A stretch of 64,000 nt of DNA from Bradyrhizobium sp. CCBAU 53338 (GTDB taxonomy: Bacteria > Pseudomonadota > Alphaproteobacteria > Rhizobiales > Xanthobacteraceae), in NCBI RefSeq assembly GCF_015291665.1, contig NZ_CP030048.1:6014001-6078000 (forward strand), written 5' to 3'. The notes beneath the pieces are model-generated. The model was not told the origin of the DNA, ran no database searches, and saw only the letters and a program-made list of their open reading frames with translations. The position numbers and the translations under genes were made by a program. Shown in pieces: positions 16,224 to 25,366 of the stretch (position 1 is the first letter of the stretch; every line of letters starts with the position of its first letter).

Positions 16224-17261
16224 TCAATAGGCGCGCGCGAAGTCACCTTCCTGCTTGATGTCGGCGAAGACGGGAAAGCGCGCCTTCCAGGCCGCACCCT
16301 TGGCCGTCGTCAGCTTGTTGAGCCGCTCCAGCACGTTGAGGCCATCCTTGCGCAGGCTCGCCGAGACCGCGGCGCGGTCCGGGAAGTTCTTCAGCACGGC
16401 ATCGAGCCAGATGGTGCGGCCCGCCAGGAACCCGCTCGCGCCCGCAGCATAGGAGTAGTCGAGCACGCGCTCGAATTTCTCGGGCTCAGCGCCCCCCGAC
16501 AACAACACCCAGGGAATGCTGCGGTCGCGGCAGATATCGCCGATCGCATCGAATTCCTTCTGTGCGGCTTTTGCTTCAGCGCTGCTGTCACGGGCCGGCA
16601 GGCTGTTGGCGGCAAGCGGGCTCTCCAGCTTGAGGAGATCGACGCCGTATTCGGGCTTGGCGAACTCGCGCACGCTGTCGATGACGAGACCGGGCAGCTT
16701 GCCGGGCGATTCCACGTAGTCGGCGGTATGATTGGCGCTGCCGAGGAACGGATAGACCAGCAGCTCCAGGACGTAGGGAATGTCGTGGCGGGCGCAGTCC
16801 TCGCCGATCTCGCGCACGAAGGTCTTCTGGTGCTCGTTGACAGCGGCATCGGCGTCCGGACGGTACCACGCCAGCACCTTGACCGCGTCGCCACCCATCG
16901 CGCGAATCTTGTCGACGCTCCAATTGGTGATCGCGCGCGACTTACGGCCGCCCGCGGTCTCCTCGACGCGATGCTCTTCCAGCGTCATGATCAGGCCGCA
17001 GCGCGGAGGCAGCAGGTCGATTGCGGCGGGCACGGCAAAGTTCGGATCGAACAGCATGGAGCTGCAATGCGGTGCGAGGTTCTCGACCAGAAGTCGCTTG
17101 GCCGCCGTGACGTCGGAATATTCGACCTGGTCCCGCGTGATGCCTTTTGCCTTGGCGATGGCATCGAACAATGGCGGCCGCTGGTCCAATGCGACCATGC
17201 GAAAGTGGCCATCCGCGTCAGCAAGCCGGGCCAGGCCGCGGTTCTTTCCAATCGTTCTCAT
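16224..17261 (-). CDS. class I aldolase of the LacD/YihT (tagatose-bisphosphate / sulfofructose-phosphate) family, 345 aa
   Basis: LacD-type TIM-barrel aldolase. It shows MVALDQRPPLF near residue 22, GGDAVKVLAWYRPD near 123, DLLKLESPL with the expected Schiff-base Lys211, IPWVLLSGG, and AGASGFLAGRTIW, whose Arg grips the phosphate or sulfonate end in relatives. The start at 17261 overlaps the kinase stop by 4 bases (ATGA), so the two are translationally coupled. Longer open frames upstream are shadows. The enzyme should split a ketose 1-phosphate or bisphosphate into dihydroxyacetone phosphate and an aldehyde. It is about 50 residues longer than E. coli YihT and closer in length to LacD, so annotation as tagatose-bisphosphate aldolase is possible too. 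Confidence 0.85.
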   Translation of the reverse strand: MRTIGKNRGLARLADADGHFRMVALDQRPPLFDAIAKAKGITRDQVEYSDVTAAKRLLVENLAPHCSSMLFDPNFAVPAAIDLLPPRCGLIMTLEEHRVEETAGGRKSRAITNWSVDKIRAMGGDAVKVLAWYRPDADAAVNEHQKTFVREIGEDCARHDIPYVLELLVYPFLGSANHTADYVESPGKLPGLVIDSVREFAKPEYGVDLLKLESPLAANSLPARDSSAEAKAAQKEFDAIGDICRDRSIPWVLLSGGAEPEKFERVLDYSYAAGASGFLAGRTIWLDAVLKNFPDRAAVSASLRKDGLNVLERLNKLTTAKGAAWKARFPVFADIKQEGDFARAY

Positions 17262-18217
17262 GGCTTCGTCCTCATGAATACAAGACACTCGTTGATGGTG
17301 GGGATTCCGTTGCGGCCGCCGGCGTGGCGGCATTTCATGGCGGCCGTGGCCGCCGAAAACGCCATGGCGGCACGCACGTCGAGACCGGCGCCGATCGCGA
17401 GCGCATAAGCGCCGTGGAAGACATCGCCCGCGCCCGTGGTATCGACGACGTCGACGGTGTAGGCGGCCTGCCGGTGCAGCCGGCCGTTCTCGTACCAGTT
17501 CACGCCGCCCTCGCCGCGCGTCACAGCGATGACACGGCAGCCGAAGCGCGCGAGCGCTGCGAGGGACTCGTCCTTCGCAGAGCCGGCAAAGGCGGTGAGC
17601 GCAGGCTCGGAGAAGACCGCGTGGTCGGTCAGCGGCAGCAGCCGCTCGAACACGTCGGCATCCGCCACGTCGCCATCGAGTACCGTCGCGATGCCACGCG
17701 CTCGCGCTTCCCGGAACAGCGTCGCGGCGCCCTCGACCCAGCGCGGGTCGGCCAGCACGGAGGATGCGCGCGCGACGGCTTCGAGCGGAAGCCAATCCGC
17801 GGCTTCGGGATAGAGCCCGCGAAAGTTCACGATCTGCCGCTCACCGCTGCTATCGACGATGATTCCCGAGACGGACGAGCGGCCATCGGCAAACAGCCGA
17901 AAGTTTTCGACATCGACGCCTTCAGCGGTGAAGGCCGACTTCATCTCGTGGCCGGCGGCGTCATGCCCTGCCCGCCCCCAGAACGCGACGGATGCGCCGA
18001 GCTTCGCCACCGCGACGCTCGCATTGGCGGCCATGCCGCCACCGAGCGTGCCGTAGGCGACGGCCTTGATCTTCTCGCTTCCGCCTGCGAACGGCCGATC
18101 GACGCGCCAGACCTGATCGAGCGCGGACAGCCCCAGACAGATCACGTGTACCGGCCTGGCCCTGGACGCAATGTCCGCCAGCGCCGAGAGGTCAACGATG
18201 TTGGCCGACGCGCTCAC
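17258..18217 (-). CDS. PfkB-family sugar kinase, YihV (sulfofructose kinase)-like, 319 aa
   Basis: Ribokinase fold with the GGG motif (59-61), [29 protein letters not shown] and the ATP/catalytic motif [14 protein letters not shown]. An ungapped alignment, from memory, to E. coli YihV continues through the C-terminal KC..GGR.GIP signature. The residues I recall as binding sulfonate in YihV (Lys27, Asn109, Arg138) fall on Lys49, Asn131 and Arg159 here. This supports a ketose kinase of the YihV branch, possibly acting on sulfofructose. But no YihS isomerase or YihQ sulfoquinovosidase is nearby, and a different anionic or deoxy sugar is equally possible. It overlaps the genes on both sides by 4 bases, a tight operon. 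Confidence 0.85.
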   Translation of the reverse strand: MSASANIVDLSALADIASRARPVHVICLGLSALDQVWRVDRPFAGGSEKIKAVAYGTLGGGMAANASVAVAKLGASVAFWGRAGHDAAGHEMKSAFTAEGVDVENFRLFADGRSSVSGIIVDSSGERQIVNFRGLYPEAADWLPLEAVARASSVLADPRWVEGAATLFREARARGIATVLDGDVADADVFERLLPLTDHAVFSEPALTAFAGSAKDESLAALARFGCRVIAVTRGEGGVNWYENGRLHRQAAYTVDVVDTTGAGDVFHGAYALAIGAGLDVRAAMAFSAATAAMKCRHAGGRNGIPTINECLVFMRTKP

Positions 18218-19287
18218 CGCAAGACCTGCCCATTGGTTGCATCGAACAGATGCGTCTTGCCCGGCTGCGGACGCAGGGTGACGCGATCGCCGACCTTCGG
18301 CCGCAGCGCCGGATCGACCCGCGCGATGGCGGAGACACCGGCGAGCTCGAAATGGATCAGCGTGTCCGAACCGAGCGGCTCGACCAGCTTGACGTCGATG
18401 GCGAGACCATCGGCGGAATCCGCCGCCACGGCGAAATGTTCGGGGCGAATGCCGAGCACGCCGTTGCCGGCCTGACGCAGACGGCCCGCGGCCTCACCAT
18501 CCAGCGGCACCGCAGCGCCACTCTGCGAGAGAACCGCGCGCTGCTGGCGCCACTCGACCGGGAAGAAGTTCATCGCGGGCGAACCGATGAAGCCTGCGAC
18601 GAACTGATTGGCCGGCCGCTCATAGACCGCCTCGGGCGTGTCGTATTGCTGGATCGTGCCGCTCTGGAGCACGACGATGCGGTCTGCCATGGTCATGGCT
18701 TCGATCTGGTCGTGGGTGACGAAGACCATGGTGGTCTTCAGCTCCTGCGAGAGCGCCTTGATCTCGGCGCGCACCTGCCCTCGCAGTTTTGCGTCCAGGT
18801 TAGACAGCGGCTCGTCGAACAGGAATGCCTTGGGGTTACGCACGATCGCGCGACCCATGGCGACGCGTTGGCGCTGCCCGCCCGAGAGCTCCTTCGGCTT
18901 GCGGCCCAGATAAGGCTCGATGTGCAGCAGTTCCGCGGCCCGCTTCACCCGCCCGTCAATCTCGGCCTTCGGCGTGCCCCGCAGTTCCAACGCGAACGAC
19001 ATATTGTGGTAGACGCTCATATGCGGATAGAGCGCGTAATCCTGGAATACCATGGCGATGTCGCGCTGCGCGGCTTGCACGCCGTTGACGCGGACGTCGC
19101 CGATGTAGAGATCGCCCGACGAGATCGGCTCGAGGCCCGCGATGATCCGCAGCAAGGTCGACTTGCCGCAGCCGGACGGGCCGACGAACACGACGAACTC
19201 GTGGTCCGCGATCTCCAGATTGAGATCGGGAATCACGGTGAAATTGCCGTAGCGTTTGACGAGGTTGCGGATCGAGATCGAGGCCAT
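18214..19287 (-). CDS. sugar ABC transporter ATPase (UgpC/MalK type), 357 aa
   Basis: Complete CUT1-type ATPase. Walker A is GPSGCGKST near residue 38, then the Q-loop, signature [14 protein letters not shown], Walker [14 protein letters not shown]-loop VTHDQ, and a C-terminal TOBE region (about 240-357, [21 protein letters not shown]). It energises the two permeases encoded upstream. The gene sits between the dehydrogenase (6-base gap) and the kinase (4-base overlap), an order that shows that transport and metabolism are one unit. The TOBE half could contact a regulatory partner as in MalK, but nothing here shows that. Confidence 0.9.
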   Translation of the reverse strand: MASISIRNLVKRYGNFTVIPDLNLEIADHEFVVFVGPSGCGKSTLLRIIAGLEPISSGDLYIGDVRVNGVQAAQRDIAMVFQDYALYPHMSVYHNMSFALELRGTPKAEIDGRVKRAAELLHIEPYLGRKPKELSGGQRQRVAMGRAIVRNPKAFLFDEPLSNLDAKLRGQVRAEIKALSQELKTTMVFVTHDQIEAMTMADRIVVLQSGTIQQYDTPEAVYERPANQFVAGFIGSPAMNFFPVEWRQQRAVLSQSGAAVPLDGEAAGRLRQAGNGVLGIRPEHFAVAADSADGLAIDVKLVEPLGSDTLIHFELAGVSAIARVDPALRPKVGDRVTLRPQPGKTHLFDATNGQVLR

Positions 19288-19293
19288 GATCGC

Positions 19294-20298
19294 TCAGTCC
19301 AGCGCCAGCACAGGCTTGATCAGCTCGCCCTTGGCGAAGCGGGCGAAATTCTCAGGCAGCACCGGGAGGCCGAACTCGCCGTCGACGAGGACGCGGTATT
19401 CGTCCTTGTACTTGCGCAGCAGCTCGACATTCGGCTCGAAATCCGACACCGGGAAGTAGAAGGTCCGGATCATGTAGAAATCCTTGCGGCGGAACACCTT
19501 CCCTTCCTCGATGGTCCAGGGTGCGGCGTTCTCGCCGACCAGCACCAGCGCGCCGCGCGGCAGGACGAGCTCGATGCCAAGATTGCGCGCGGCATGCGCG
19601 CCCGAGCATTCCATGATGAGCGCAAAGCGCTTTGAAGTATCGCCGACCGGGTGCGCATTCGCGCCGAACGATTGCGCAATCTTCAGTCGCGTGGCGTTGG
19701 GATCGGCGACATGGATATCGTCATAGCCGAGCGCGCGAAGCGCCAGCACGACACCGAGGCCGACAGGTCCCGCGCCCATCACGAGCACCGGTCCGGCCTC
19801 GCGCGGCGGCACCACGCGACTGACGAAGCGCACGGCATGGCCCGATGTGCCGATGGTGTCGAGCAGCAGCGGCGCAAGGCTGTCCTCGATATCATCGGGG
19901 ACCGGCAACAGGCAGTTTTCCGGCACCGGCACATATTCGGCGTAGCCGCCCGGCCTGTTCCAGCCGATCAGGCTGGAGACCTCCAGGCACATCTGGGTGT
20001 CGCCGCGCCTGCAGGCGGCGCAGCGGTCGCAGTGCAGAGGAATGTAGACGGCGCAGCGCCGGCCATGCAAACGGTGACCCGGCTGCTCGACGACGCCGAA
20101 GATCTCGTGGCCGGCGGTGAACTCGGCGCCCTTGTGCCAGAGCTTGAAGTCCGAGCCGCACAGCGCGGTGCGCGAGACGCGGACCAGCACCTCGCCGGCG
20201 CCGACATCGGGCATGGCCACGCGCTCGATCGTGATGCGGTCGTTGCCGTGGAAGACTGCGGCTTGCATGATCGAATTCGGTCGGGGAGATGTCTTCAT
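19294..20298 (-). CDS. zinc-dependent alcohol/polyol dehydrogenase (MDR family), 334 aa
   Basis: Medium-chain dehydrogenase. Catalytic zinc ligands are Cys in ALCGSDF and His-Glu in AGHEIFG. Four structural-zinc cysteines are in CDRCAACRRGDTQMC. The Rossmann motif is VLVMGAGPVGLG and an acidic residue follows the second strand (IHVADPNATR), favouring NAD. It probably oxidises a hydroxyl of the imported sugar or polyol to a ketone, giving the ketose for the neighbouring kinase. The gene lies 7 bases after permease 2 and 6 before the ATPase. ATG 20298 gives a full-length protein; ATG 20268 (MQAAVFHG) is an alternative start typical of the family. Confidence 0.85.
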   Translation of the reverse strand: MKTSPRPNSIMQAAVFHGNDRITIERVAMPDVGAGEVLVRVSRTALCGSDFKLWHKGAEFTAGHEIFGVVEQPGHRLHGRRCAVYIPLHCDRCAACRRGDTQMCLEVSSLIGWNRPGGYAEYVPVPENCLLPVPDDIEDSLAPLLLDTIGTSGHAVRFVSRVVPPREAGPVLVMGAGPVGLGVVLALRALGYDDIHVADPNATRLKIAQSFGANAHPVGDTSKRFALIMECSGAHAARNLGIELVLPRGALVLVGENAAPWTIEEGKVFRRKDFYMIRTFYFPVSDFEPNVELLRKYKDEYRVLVDGEFGLPVLPENFARFAKGELIKPVLALD

Positions 20299-20305
20299 CG
20301 GATAC

Positions 20306-21133
20306 CTAGCCTTTCACCGCGCCGAGCGTCAGTCCGGACACCAGCCAGCGCTGAACCAGAGCCGCCAGCACCAGTGGCGGCAATGCGATCAGCGTCGCCG
20401 CCGCCATGAGGGCGCCCCACTGCGTCGAGCCTTCGCCGATGAAGTTGAAGGCCGCCGCGATCAACGTCTTGGTGTCGCCATTGGAGAGCACCAGCGCAAA
20501 CAGGAAGTAGTTCCAGGAGAACACGAAAGCGAGGATCGCCGAGACCGCGACGCCGGACGCCACCAGCGGCAGCGCGATGCGCCAGAGGATGCGCGTGACG
20601 CTGCATCCATCGACCTGCGCCGCTTCGAACACGCTGCGCGGGATGCCGTCGAAGGACGGCAGCAGGACCCAGATCACGATCGGCAGCGTGATCACGGCAT
20701 GGCTGAGGACCAGCGCGGTGTAGGAACCGATCATGCCGACCTGCCGGAACATGACGTACCACGGCAACAGGAACAGCGTGCCGGGCGCCATGCGCGCGGC
20801 GAGCGTCAGGATCGCCGGCCACGATATCCGCGTCCAGGAGACGGCGAAGGCGGCGGGGACTCCAAACAGCAGCCCGAGCGCGGTCGAGCCGACGGTGACG
20901 ATGAGGCTGTTGAGCGCGTAGCTCAGGAACGGAGTCGTCTTGGTCAGCTCGACGTAATTGTCCAGCGTCGGCGAGAAGACCAGCGTCGGCGGATAGGCCG
21001 TGACCTCGAAAGACGGCTTGAACGAGGACAGCACCATCCAGACCGTCGGCGCCATGATCAGCACGCCGGCGAGCACGAGCTGCAGGGTGTTGAGCCAGCG
21101 GATCCAGCGGTCGGTGTTGGCGGCATCGTTCAT
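20306..21133 (-). CDS. sugar ABC transporter permease 2 (MalG type), 275 aa
   Basis: Six predicted membrane helices (first at about LVLAGVLIMAPTVWMVL) with a large periplasmic loop and the cytoplasmic EAA loop VFEAAQVDGCSVTRILWRI that docks on the ATPase. Size and start (MNDAAN at 21133) match CUT1 MalG-like permeases. It begins 4 bases after permease 1 and is read as one operon with it. Confidence 0.9.
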   Translation of the reverse strand: MNDAANTDRWIRWLNTLQLVLAGVLIMAPTVWMVLSSFKPSFEVTAYPPTLVFSPTLDNYVELTKTTPFLSYALNSLIVTVGSTALGLLFGVPAAFAVSWTRISWPAILTLAARMAPGTLFLLPWYVMFRQVGMIGSYTALVLSHAVITLPIVIWVLLPSFDGIPRSVFEAAQVDGCSVTRILWRIALPLVASGVAVSAILAFVFSWNYFLFALVLSNGDTKTLIAAAFNFIGEGSTQWGALMAAATLIALPPLVLAALVQRWLVSGLTLGAVKG

Positions 21134-21137
21134 GACG

Positions 21138-22025
21138 TCACCACGCCACTGCGCCGCGCAGGCGATTGAAGGCGAGCACGGCACCGAACACGATCGCCGT
21201 CAGCGTCAGCATCAGGGCGCTGGCATAGCCGATGTTGAAGAATTCGAAGCCGACCCGGAAGCCGTAGATGTTGAGCGTGTTCGAGGCGTTGCCGGGACCG
21301 CCCTGGGTGGTGATGTAGATGATATCGAAGAAGCGCAGGAGATCGACGCTGCGCAGGATAGCCGCGGTGACGATGGTCGGCAGCAGCAGCGGCAGCGTGA
21401 TGCGCTGGAAGGTCCTGAACGGGGATGCGCCGTCGATCTGCGCGGCCTCGTAGACGCTCGGCGGCAGGGACTGCAATCCGCCCAGCACGATCAAGGCGAC
21501 GTAAGGCGTCCACTGCCAGCTGTCGATCAGCGCGACGGTCGGAACGACCCATGTCGGCGAGGCCAGCCAATCCGACGGCGGCAGGCCGACCGCCTGGAGG
21601 ATGTAATTGGCGGCGCCCAGCGACGGATCGAGGATCACGAGCCACATCATGCCGGCCACGACGGGCGGCATCATGAAGGGCGAGATGAACAGCGAGCGCA
21701 CGATGCCGGGCAGGCGCTTGGCGTGAAACAACACCAGCGCGAGCCAGACGCCGAAGACGAGCTGGAGCGCCAACGACAGCACGAACAGCGCGATCGTGAT
21801 CCAAAGCCCGTGCCAGAATTCGACGTCGGAGATCAGCTTCGAATAATTGGCGAGGCCGGCAAAGGACTGCCTGCCGGTCGAGGAGAAGGTCTGGAAGCCG
21901 AGCCAGATCGTGTAGACGACGGGAAACGCGATCATCGCGACCGTGAAGATCACGGCCGGCGCGGAGAGCGCTGCCATCTCCAGCCTCTGCCGGTCCTGCG
22001 TGAATGTCGCAGCCGTATCAGACAT
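21138..22025 (-). CDS. sugar ABC transporter permease 1 (MalF type), 295 aa
   Basis: Six membrane helices, a first one at APAVIFTVAMIAFPVVYTIW-like residues 19-40, and the EAA loop VYEAAQIDGASPFRTFQRI near residue 195. It pairs with permease 2. The start at 22025 has AGGGAAGCGGACGC upstream. A strong hairpin (22051-22075) lies between this gene and the binding protein gene before it. Confidence 0.9.
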   Translation of the reverse strand: MSDTAATFTQDRQRLEMAALSAPAVIFTVAMIAFPVVYTIWLGFQTFSSTGRQSFAGLANYSKLISDVEFWHGLWITIALFVLSLALQLVFGVWLALVLFHAKRLPGIVRSLFISPFMMPPVVAGMMWLVILDPSLGAANYILQAVGLPPSDWLASPTWVVPTVALIDSWQWTPYVALIVLGGLQSLPPSVYEAAQIDGASPFRTFQRITLPLLLPTIVTAAILRSVDLLRFFDIIYITTQGGPGNASNTLNIYGFRVGFEFFNIGYASALMLTLTAIVFGAVLAFNRLRGAVAW

Positions 22026-22050
22026 GCGTCCGCTTCCCTGGGAGTGAGGT

Positions 22051-22075
22051 GCCGGCAGGCAGCACGCCTGCCGGC
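22051..22075 (-). repeat. 10-bp perfect intercistronic hairpin after the binding protein gene
   Basis: GCCGGCAGGC and GCCTGCCGGC enclose a 5-base loop, 10 bases past the binding protein stop. There is no T-run, so it is more likely to protect the binding protein mRNA than to terminate. Similar stem-loops set the high binding protein to permease ratio in other sugar ABC operons, such as malE-malF. Confidence 0.65.
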
Positions 22076-22084
22076 GTCAGGCCG

Positions 22085-23383
22085 TTACTTCTGGGCGATC
22101 AGCGCATCGAGCGCCTTGTCGGCATCGGCGCAGGCCTGGTCAACCGACTTCTGCTTCAGGATCAGATCCTGCACCGCCTGACCGATGAACTCGCGCGACT
22201 CCGGATTGGCGACGATGGGATAGCCGACCTCGGAGGAGCCCTTCGTGGCGAGCACGTCGAGCGCGGCCTGCCATTCCTTGCGCACCGGCTCTTCATCGAT
22301 CCACTTGCGATACTCGGGGTCCTTGGCGACCGACGGACGCGGCGGCGCAATGCCCTGCAGAGCCATCTTCTTCTGCACTTCGGGGCTGGTCGCCCATTGC
22401 ACGAAGTACCAGGCGGCGTCCGGCTGCTTGCTGTGCGAGGACACCGCCATGCCCCAGCCGATCGTGGTCGGCACCTGGCCGGCTTCTCCCGCCGGGAACG
22501 GCAACAGGCCCGTGTCCTTCAGACGCGCGCCGCCGTCCATCACCGTGCGCAGCTCGTTGGACGATTCGAACGCCATCGCGGCGCGACCGCTGCGATACAG
22601 CGCGGAAATCTGCTGGAAGCTGTAGTTGACGACACCAGGCGGCCCGAAGTCGCGCAGCAGGCGGCTATAGGTGTCGAGTGTTTCCTTGCCCTTGGCCGAG
22701 CAAAGGTTCGATTTACCGTTGGCGATGTAACTGCCGCCGATATTGTGCAGCATGTTGCTGAAGGTGTAGGCGACCGCGGGCTTGAGGCCGCGCGAGACGA
22801 ACGGCGTCACCGAACTGTCGCAAGCCTTTATCTTTTCAGCCGCAGCCTCGACGTCCTTGATCGTCTTCGGCGCCTCGAGACCGCACTTCTTGAAGATATC
22901 GGTGCGGTAATAGAAGATCGGGCCCTCGATGTTCATCGGCATGCTGGTAAGTTTGCCGTTGAAGGTCGCGGCCTTGAGCAGGGCCTGGCTCAGCCCGTTC
23001 GGATCGTAGTCCTTGGCGACCTCGCTCTTCGCCATCGCGGTGAGATCGCCGTACCAGCCGGCGGCAGCGAACTGCTCGCCCTCGCGCGAGGGCAGCGTCA
23101 TGAACACGTCGACTTCGTCGCTGTTCGCGTTCATGACCGTCACCAGACGCTGGCGCATCTGCTGTTCCTGATACCCGTCGACCTTCAGGGTCATGCCGGT
23201 CAACTTCTCGAAATCCGCCTTGTAGGTCAGCAGCGCCTGCGAGACCGGATTGTTGTTGGCGAGAAAGGTGACGGTCTTGCCTTTGAATTTCATCCAGTCG
23301 AAATCGGCCGCGTGCGCCTGCGCACCGACGGCCATCGCGAGAACGGGCAATGCGACATGCGTCGCGAGCATCCTGGCCTTCAT
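22085..23383 (-). CDS. sugar ABC transporter substrate-binding protein (family 1), 432 aa
   Basis: Periplasmic binding protein of the extracellular solute-binding family 1. Signal peptide MKARMLATHVALPVLAMAVG with cleavage after AHA. GGAGGAGAG stands before ATG 23383. Motifs include KGKTVTFLANNNPVSQALL at the mature N-terminus, FMTLPSREGEQFAAAGW, AAMAFESSNELRT and VQWATSPEVQKKMAL. The ligand is not known; the downstream kinase and aldolase suggest a monosaccharide, polyol or sulfosugar. First gene of the eight-gene operon, so it is likely the most highly expressed. It is controlled by the LacI regulator encoded divergently. Confidence 0.9.
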   Translation of the reverse strand: MKARMLATHVALPVLAMAVGAQAHAADFDWMKFKGKTVTFLANNNPVSQALLTYKADFEKLTGMTLKVDGYQEQQMRQRLVTVMNANSDEVDVFMTLPSREGEQFAAAGWYGDLTAMAKSEVAKDYDPNGLSQALLKAATFNGKLTSMPMNIEGPIFYYRTDIFKKCGLEAPKTIKDVEAAAEKIKACDSSVTPFVSRGLKPAVAYTFSNMLHNIGGSYIANGKSNLCSAKGKETLDTYSRLLRDFGPPGVVNYSFQQISALYRSGRAAMAFESSNELRTVMDGGARLKDTGLLPFPAGEAGQVPTTIGWGMAVSSHSKQPDAAWYFVQWATSPEVQKKMALQGIAPPRPSVAKDPEYRKWIDEEPVRKEWQAALDVLATKGSSEVGYPIVANPESREFIGQAVQDLILKQKSVDQACADADKALDALIAQK

Positions 23384-23447
23384 CGAACTCTCCTCCCGGC
23401 TGTCCGCCTTAACTTGGCGGACCATTTTGAACGCATTTGAGCTTCAC

Positions 23448-23488
23448 TGAAAACGGTTACAAAATAGACCTCGCATCGGCCGTGTCAA
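23448..23488 (-). promoter_or_regulatory. sigma70-type promoter with LacI-type operator for the sugar operon
   Basis: Reading leftward: a perfect -35 TTGACA (23483-23488), 16-base spacer, -10 TATTTT (23461-23466), then the imperfect palindrome TGTAACCGTTTTCA (23448-23461), which has the central CG of LacI-family operators. It overlaps the -10 end and start site, so a bound repressor would block RNA polymerase. Confidence 0.65.
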
Positions 23489-23492
23489 GCGA

Positions 23493-23520
23493 TGGACAAG
23501 CCGCATAATCCGCGGATAAT
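23493..23520 (+). promoter_or_regulatory. candidate promoter of the lacI-type gene
   Basis: TGGACA (23493-23498), 16-base spacer, GATAAT (23515-23520). It would place the start site about 45 bases before the regulator ATG and upstream of the palindrome at 23558. Confidence 0.35.
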
Positions 23521-23557
23521 TTGCAAAGTTGTCGCACTTTGCGGTTCGCGCCGCATC

Positions 23558-23571
23558 ATGTAACGTTACAT
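23558..23571 (+). promoter_or_regulatory. perfect 14-bp palindrome ATGTAACGTTACAT, LacI-type operator
   Basis: Central CG and TGTAA/TTACA arms, as in LacI-family sites. It ends 2 bases before the regulator start codon and occupies the position where a Shine-Dalgarno sequence would be, which points to autoregulation. Confidence 0.7.
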
Positions 23572-23573
23572 CC

Positions 23574-24614
23574 ATGAGATTGACCAACGCCAAATCTGCA
23601 AAACAGGGGATTCGCGCAGTAGCGGCCCGGGCCGGCGTCTCGACGGCCTCGGTCTCGCGCGCGCTCAACAATCCCGATGCGGTCAGCCCGTCGCTGCGTG
23701 CGCGGATCGAACAGGCCATCGATGCGCTCGGCTACATCCCGCATGCGCCCGCGCGCATTTTGTCGTCGCGCCGTTCCCGCACCTTGGGTGCGATCGTGCC
23801 GACGATCGACAACACGATGTTCGCGCGCGGCATCGCCTCGCTGCAGCAGTATCTATCTTCGGTCGGATACATGCTGTTTCTCACCACCAGCGGATACGAT
23901 CTCGACGTCGAGTTACAGCAGGCGCGCAACCTCATCAGCCGCGGTGTCGACGGCCTCGTGCTGCGCGGCGACTGCCACCACGACGGACTGCGAAAGCTGC
24001 TCGCGGACAACGCGACACCGTTCATCAATGTCGGCATCTACCAACCTGACCGGCCCTATCCCTGCGTCGGCACCGACAATGAAGCCGCCGCCCATCGCGC
24101 CGCCGCGCACGTCATCGAGCTCGGCCATCGTCGCATCGGGATCGTCTCGGCGCTCCAGCGCAACAACGATCGCGCCAGCGCCCGTGTCGCCGGCTTTCGC
24201 CGTGCGCTCGCGGAGAACGGGATCGAGCTGCCTGCGCAATGGCACGTCGAAGTGCCCTATACGCTGGACGACGCGCGCGAGGCGGCGCGCTATCTCCTGA
24301 ACCTGAAGGACCGTCCCACCGCCGTGGTGTGCGGCAACGACGTCATCGCCTACGGCGTGCTGCTCGAGGCCGAGCGCGACGGATTCTCCGTGCCGCGCGA
24401 TCTGTCGGTGATCGGCTTCGACGACCTCGACTGGAGCCGCCATCTGCGACCGAGCCTGACCACGATCCACGTTCCGACCGGGGAAACCTGGCAGCGCGCC
24501 GGCGAATATCTGGTTCGGAGCCTCGCCGGCGAGCAGACCATCATGCATCGAGAGATCGACTTCTCGCTGGTGGTCCGTGAATCGACGGCTCCGCCACCGA
24601 AATCCCTCACGTGA
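23574..24614 (+). CDS. LacI-family transcriptional regulator, 346 aa
   Basis: N-terminal helix-turn-helix [21 protein letters not shown], hinge region [15 protein letters not shown], then a periplasmic-binding-protein-like effector domain ([58 protein letters not shown]). It should repress the divergent sugar operon and itself until a sugar or sugar phosphate binds. ATG 23574 is the natural start, although no clear Shine-Dalgarno precedes it because the palindrome occupies that place. It is followed by the SDR gene after 10 bases. Confidence 0.9.
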   Translation: MRLTNAKSAKQGIRAVAARAGVSTASVSRALNNPDAVSPSLRARIEQAIDALGYIPHAPARILSSRRSRTLGAIVPTIDNTMFARGIASLQQYLSSVGYMLFLTTSGYDLDVELQQARNLISRGVDGLVLRGDCHHDGLRKLLADNATPFINVGIYQPDRPYPCVGTDNEAAAHRAAAHVIELGHRRIGIVSALQRNNDRASARVAGFRRALAENGIELPAQWHVEVPYTLDDAREAARYLLNLKDRPTAVVCGNDVIAYGVLLEAERDGFSVPRDLSVIGFDDLDWSRHLRPSLTTIHVPTGETWQRAGEYLVRSLAGEQTIMHREIDFSLVVRESTAPPPKSLT

Positions 24615-24624
24615 GACCCCCAAG

Positions 24625-25359
24625 ATGAGTTCGAACTTCTCACTCGCGCCCGGCTTTCATGCCGTCGTGATCGGCGGCGCCGGCGACATTGGCGCTGCGA
24701 TCAGCAACCAGTTTTGCGATCTCGGCGCGACGGTCACGGCAACCGGCGCAAACGAAGCCGAGCTCGCGCGCACCCTGCTCGAGCCGCGCGCGGGGCTGAC
24801 GCTTGCGGCGCTCGACGTAACCGAAGACGCGGCCGTGACGTCCTTCGCGAGCCGGCACAAGCGCGTCGACGCGCTGGTGAATTGCGCCGGCATTCTCGCG
24901 CGCGACAAGGAATTCGAGATCGAGACCTTCATGAAGGTGATCGACGTCAATCTGACCGGCACGTTTCGGACCTGCATGGCGTTCCACCCGATGCTGTCGA
25001 AGTCCGAGGGGGCGATCGTCAACATCGCCTCGATGAACGCGACGCTGGCGCTGCCGCGCATTCCGGCCTATTGCGCCAGCAAGGGCGGCGTCGTGATGCT
25101 GACCAAGGCGCTGGCCTTGAAGTGGGCCGAGGAGGGCATCCGCGTCAACGCGGTGGCGCCCGGCTACATCGAGACCGCGATCAACGCCGCCGGCCGGACC
25201 GACCTTGCGCATTATCAGCGCATCGCCGATCGTACCGCGTTCAAGCGATGGGGACAGCCGGAGGACATTGCAGGAGCGGTTGCCTTCCTCTGCATGCCGG
25301 CCTCGCAATACGCGACCGGTACCGTCATTGCGGTGGATGGAGGCTTTCTGGCGGGGTAA
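24625..25359 (+). CDS. short-chain dehydrogenase/reductase, 244 aa
   Basis: Classical SDR. Cofactor loop [13 protein letters not shown] (a variant of TGxxxGIG), NCAGIL, catalytic Ser in VNIASMNA and YCASKGG with Tyr and Lys, and the C-terminal [10 protein letters not shown]. It lies 10 bases after the LacI gene and is probably in the same transcript, so it likely oxidises the sugar taken up by the divergent operon or an intermediate. With the zinc dehydrogenase, the locus has two different oxidoreductases. Substrate unknown. Confidence 0.85.
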   Translation: MSSNFSLAPGFHAVVIGGAGDIGAAISNQFCDLGATVTATGANEAELARTLLEPRAGLTLAALDVTEDAAVTSFASRHKRVDALVNCAGILARDKEFEIETFMKVIDVNLTGTFRTCMAFHPMLSKSEGAIVNIASMNATLALPRIPAYCASKGGVVMLTKALALKWAEEGIRVNAVAPGYIETAINAAGRTDLAHYQRIADRTAFKRWGQPEDIAGAVAFLCMPASQYATGTVIAVDGGFLAG

Positions 25360-25366
25360 CGGGGCG

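Noticed and set aside
15081..25359. Complete sulfo-EMP or sulfo-ED pathway
   Set aside because: No YihS-type isomerase, GH31 sulfoquinovosidase, SLA reductase or KDSG aldolase is present, so only a kinase-level similarity is claimed.
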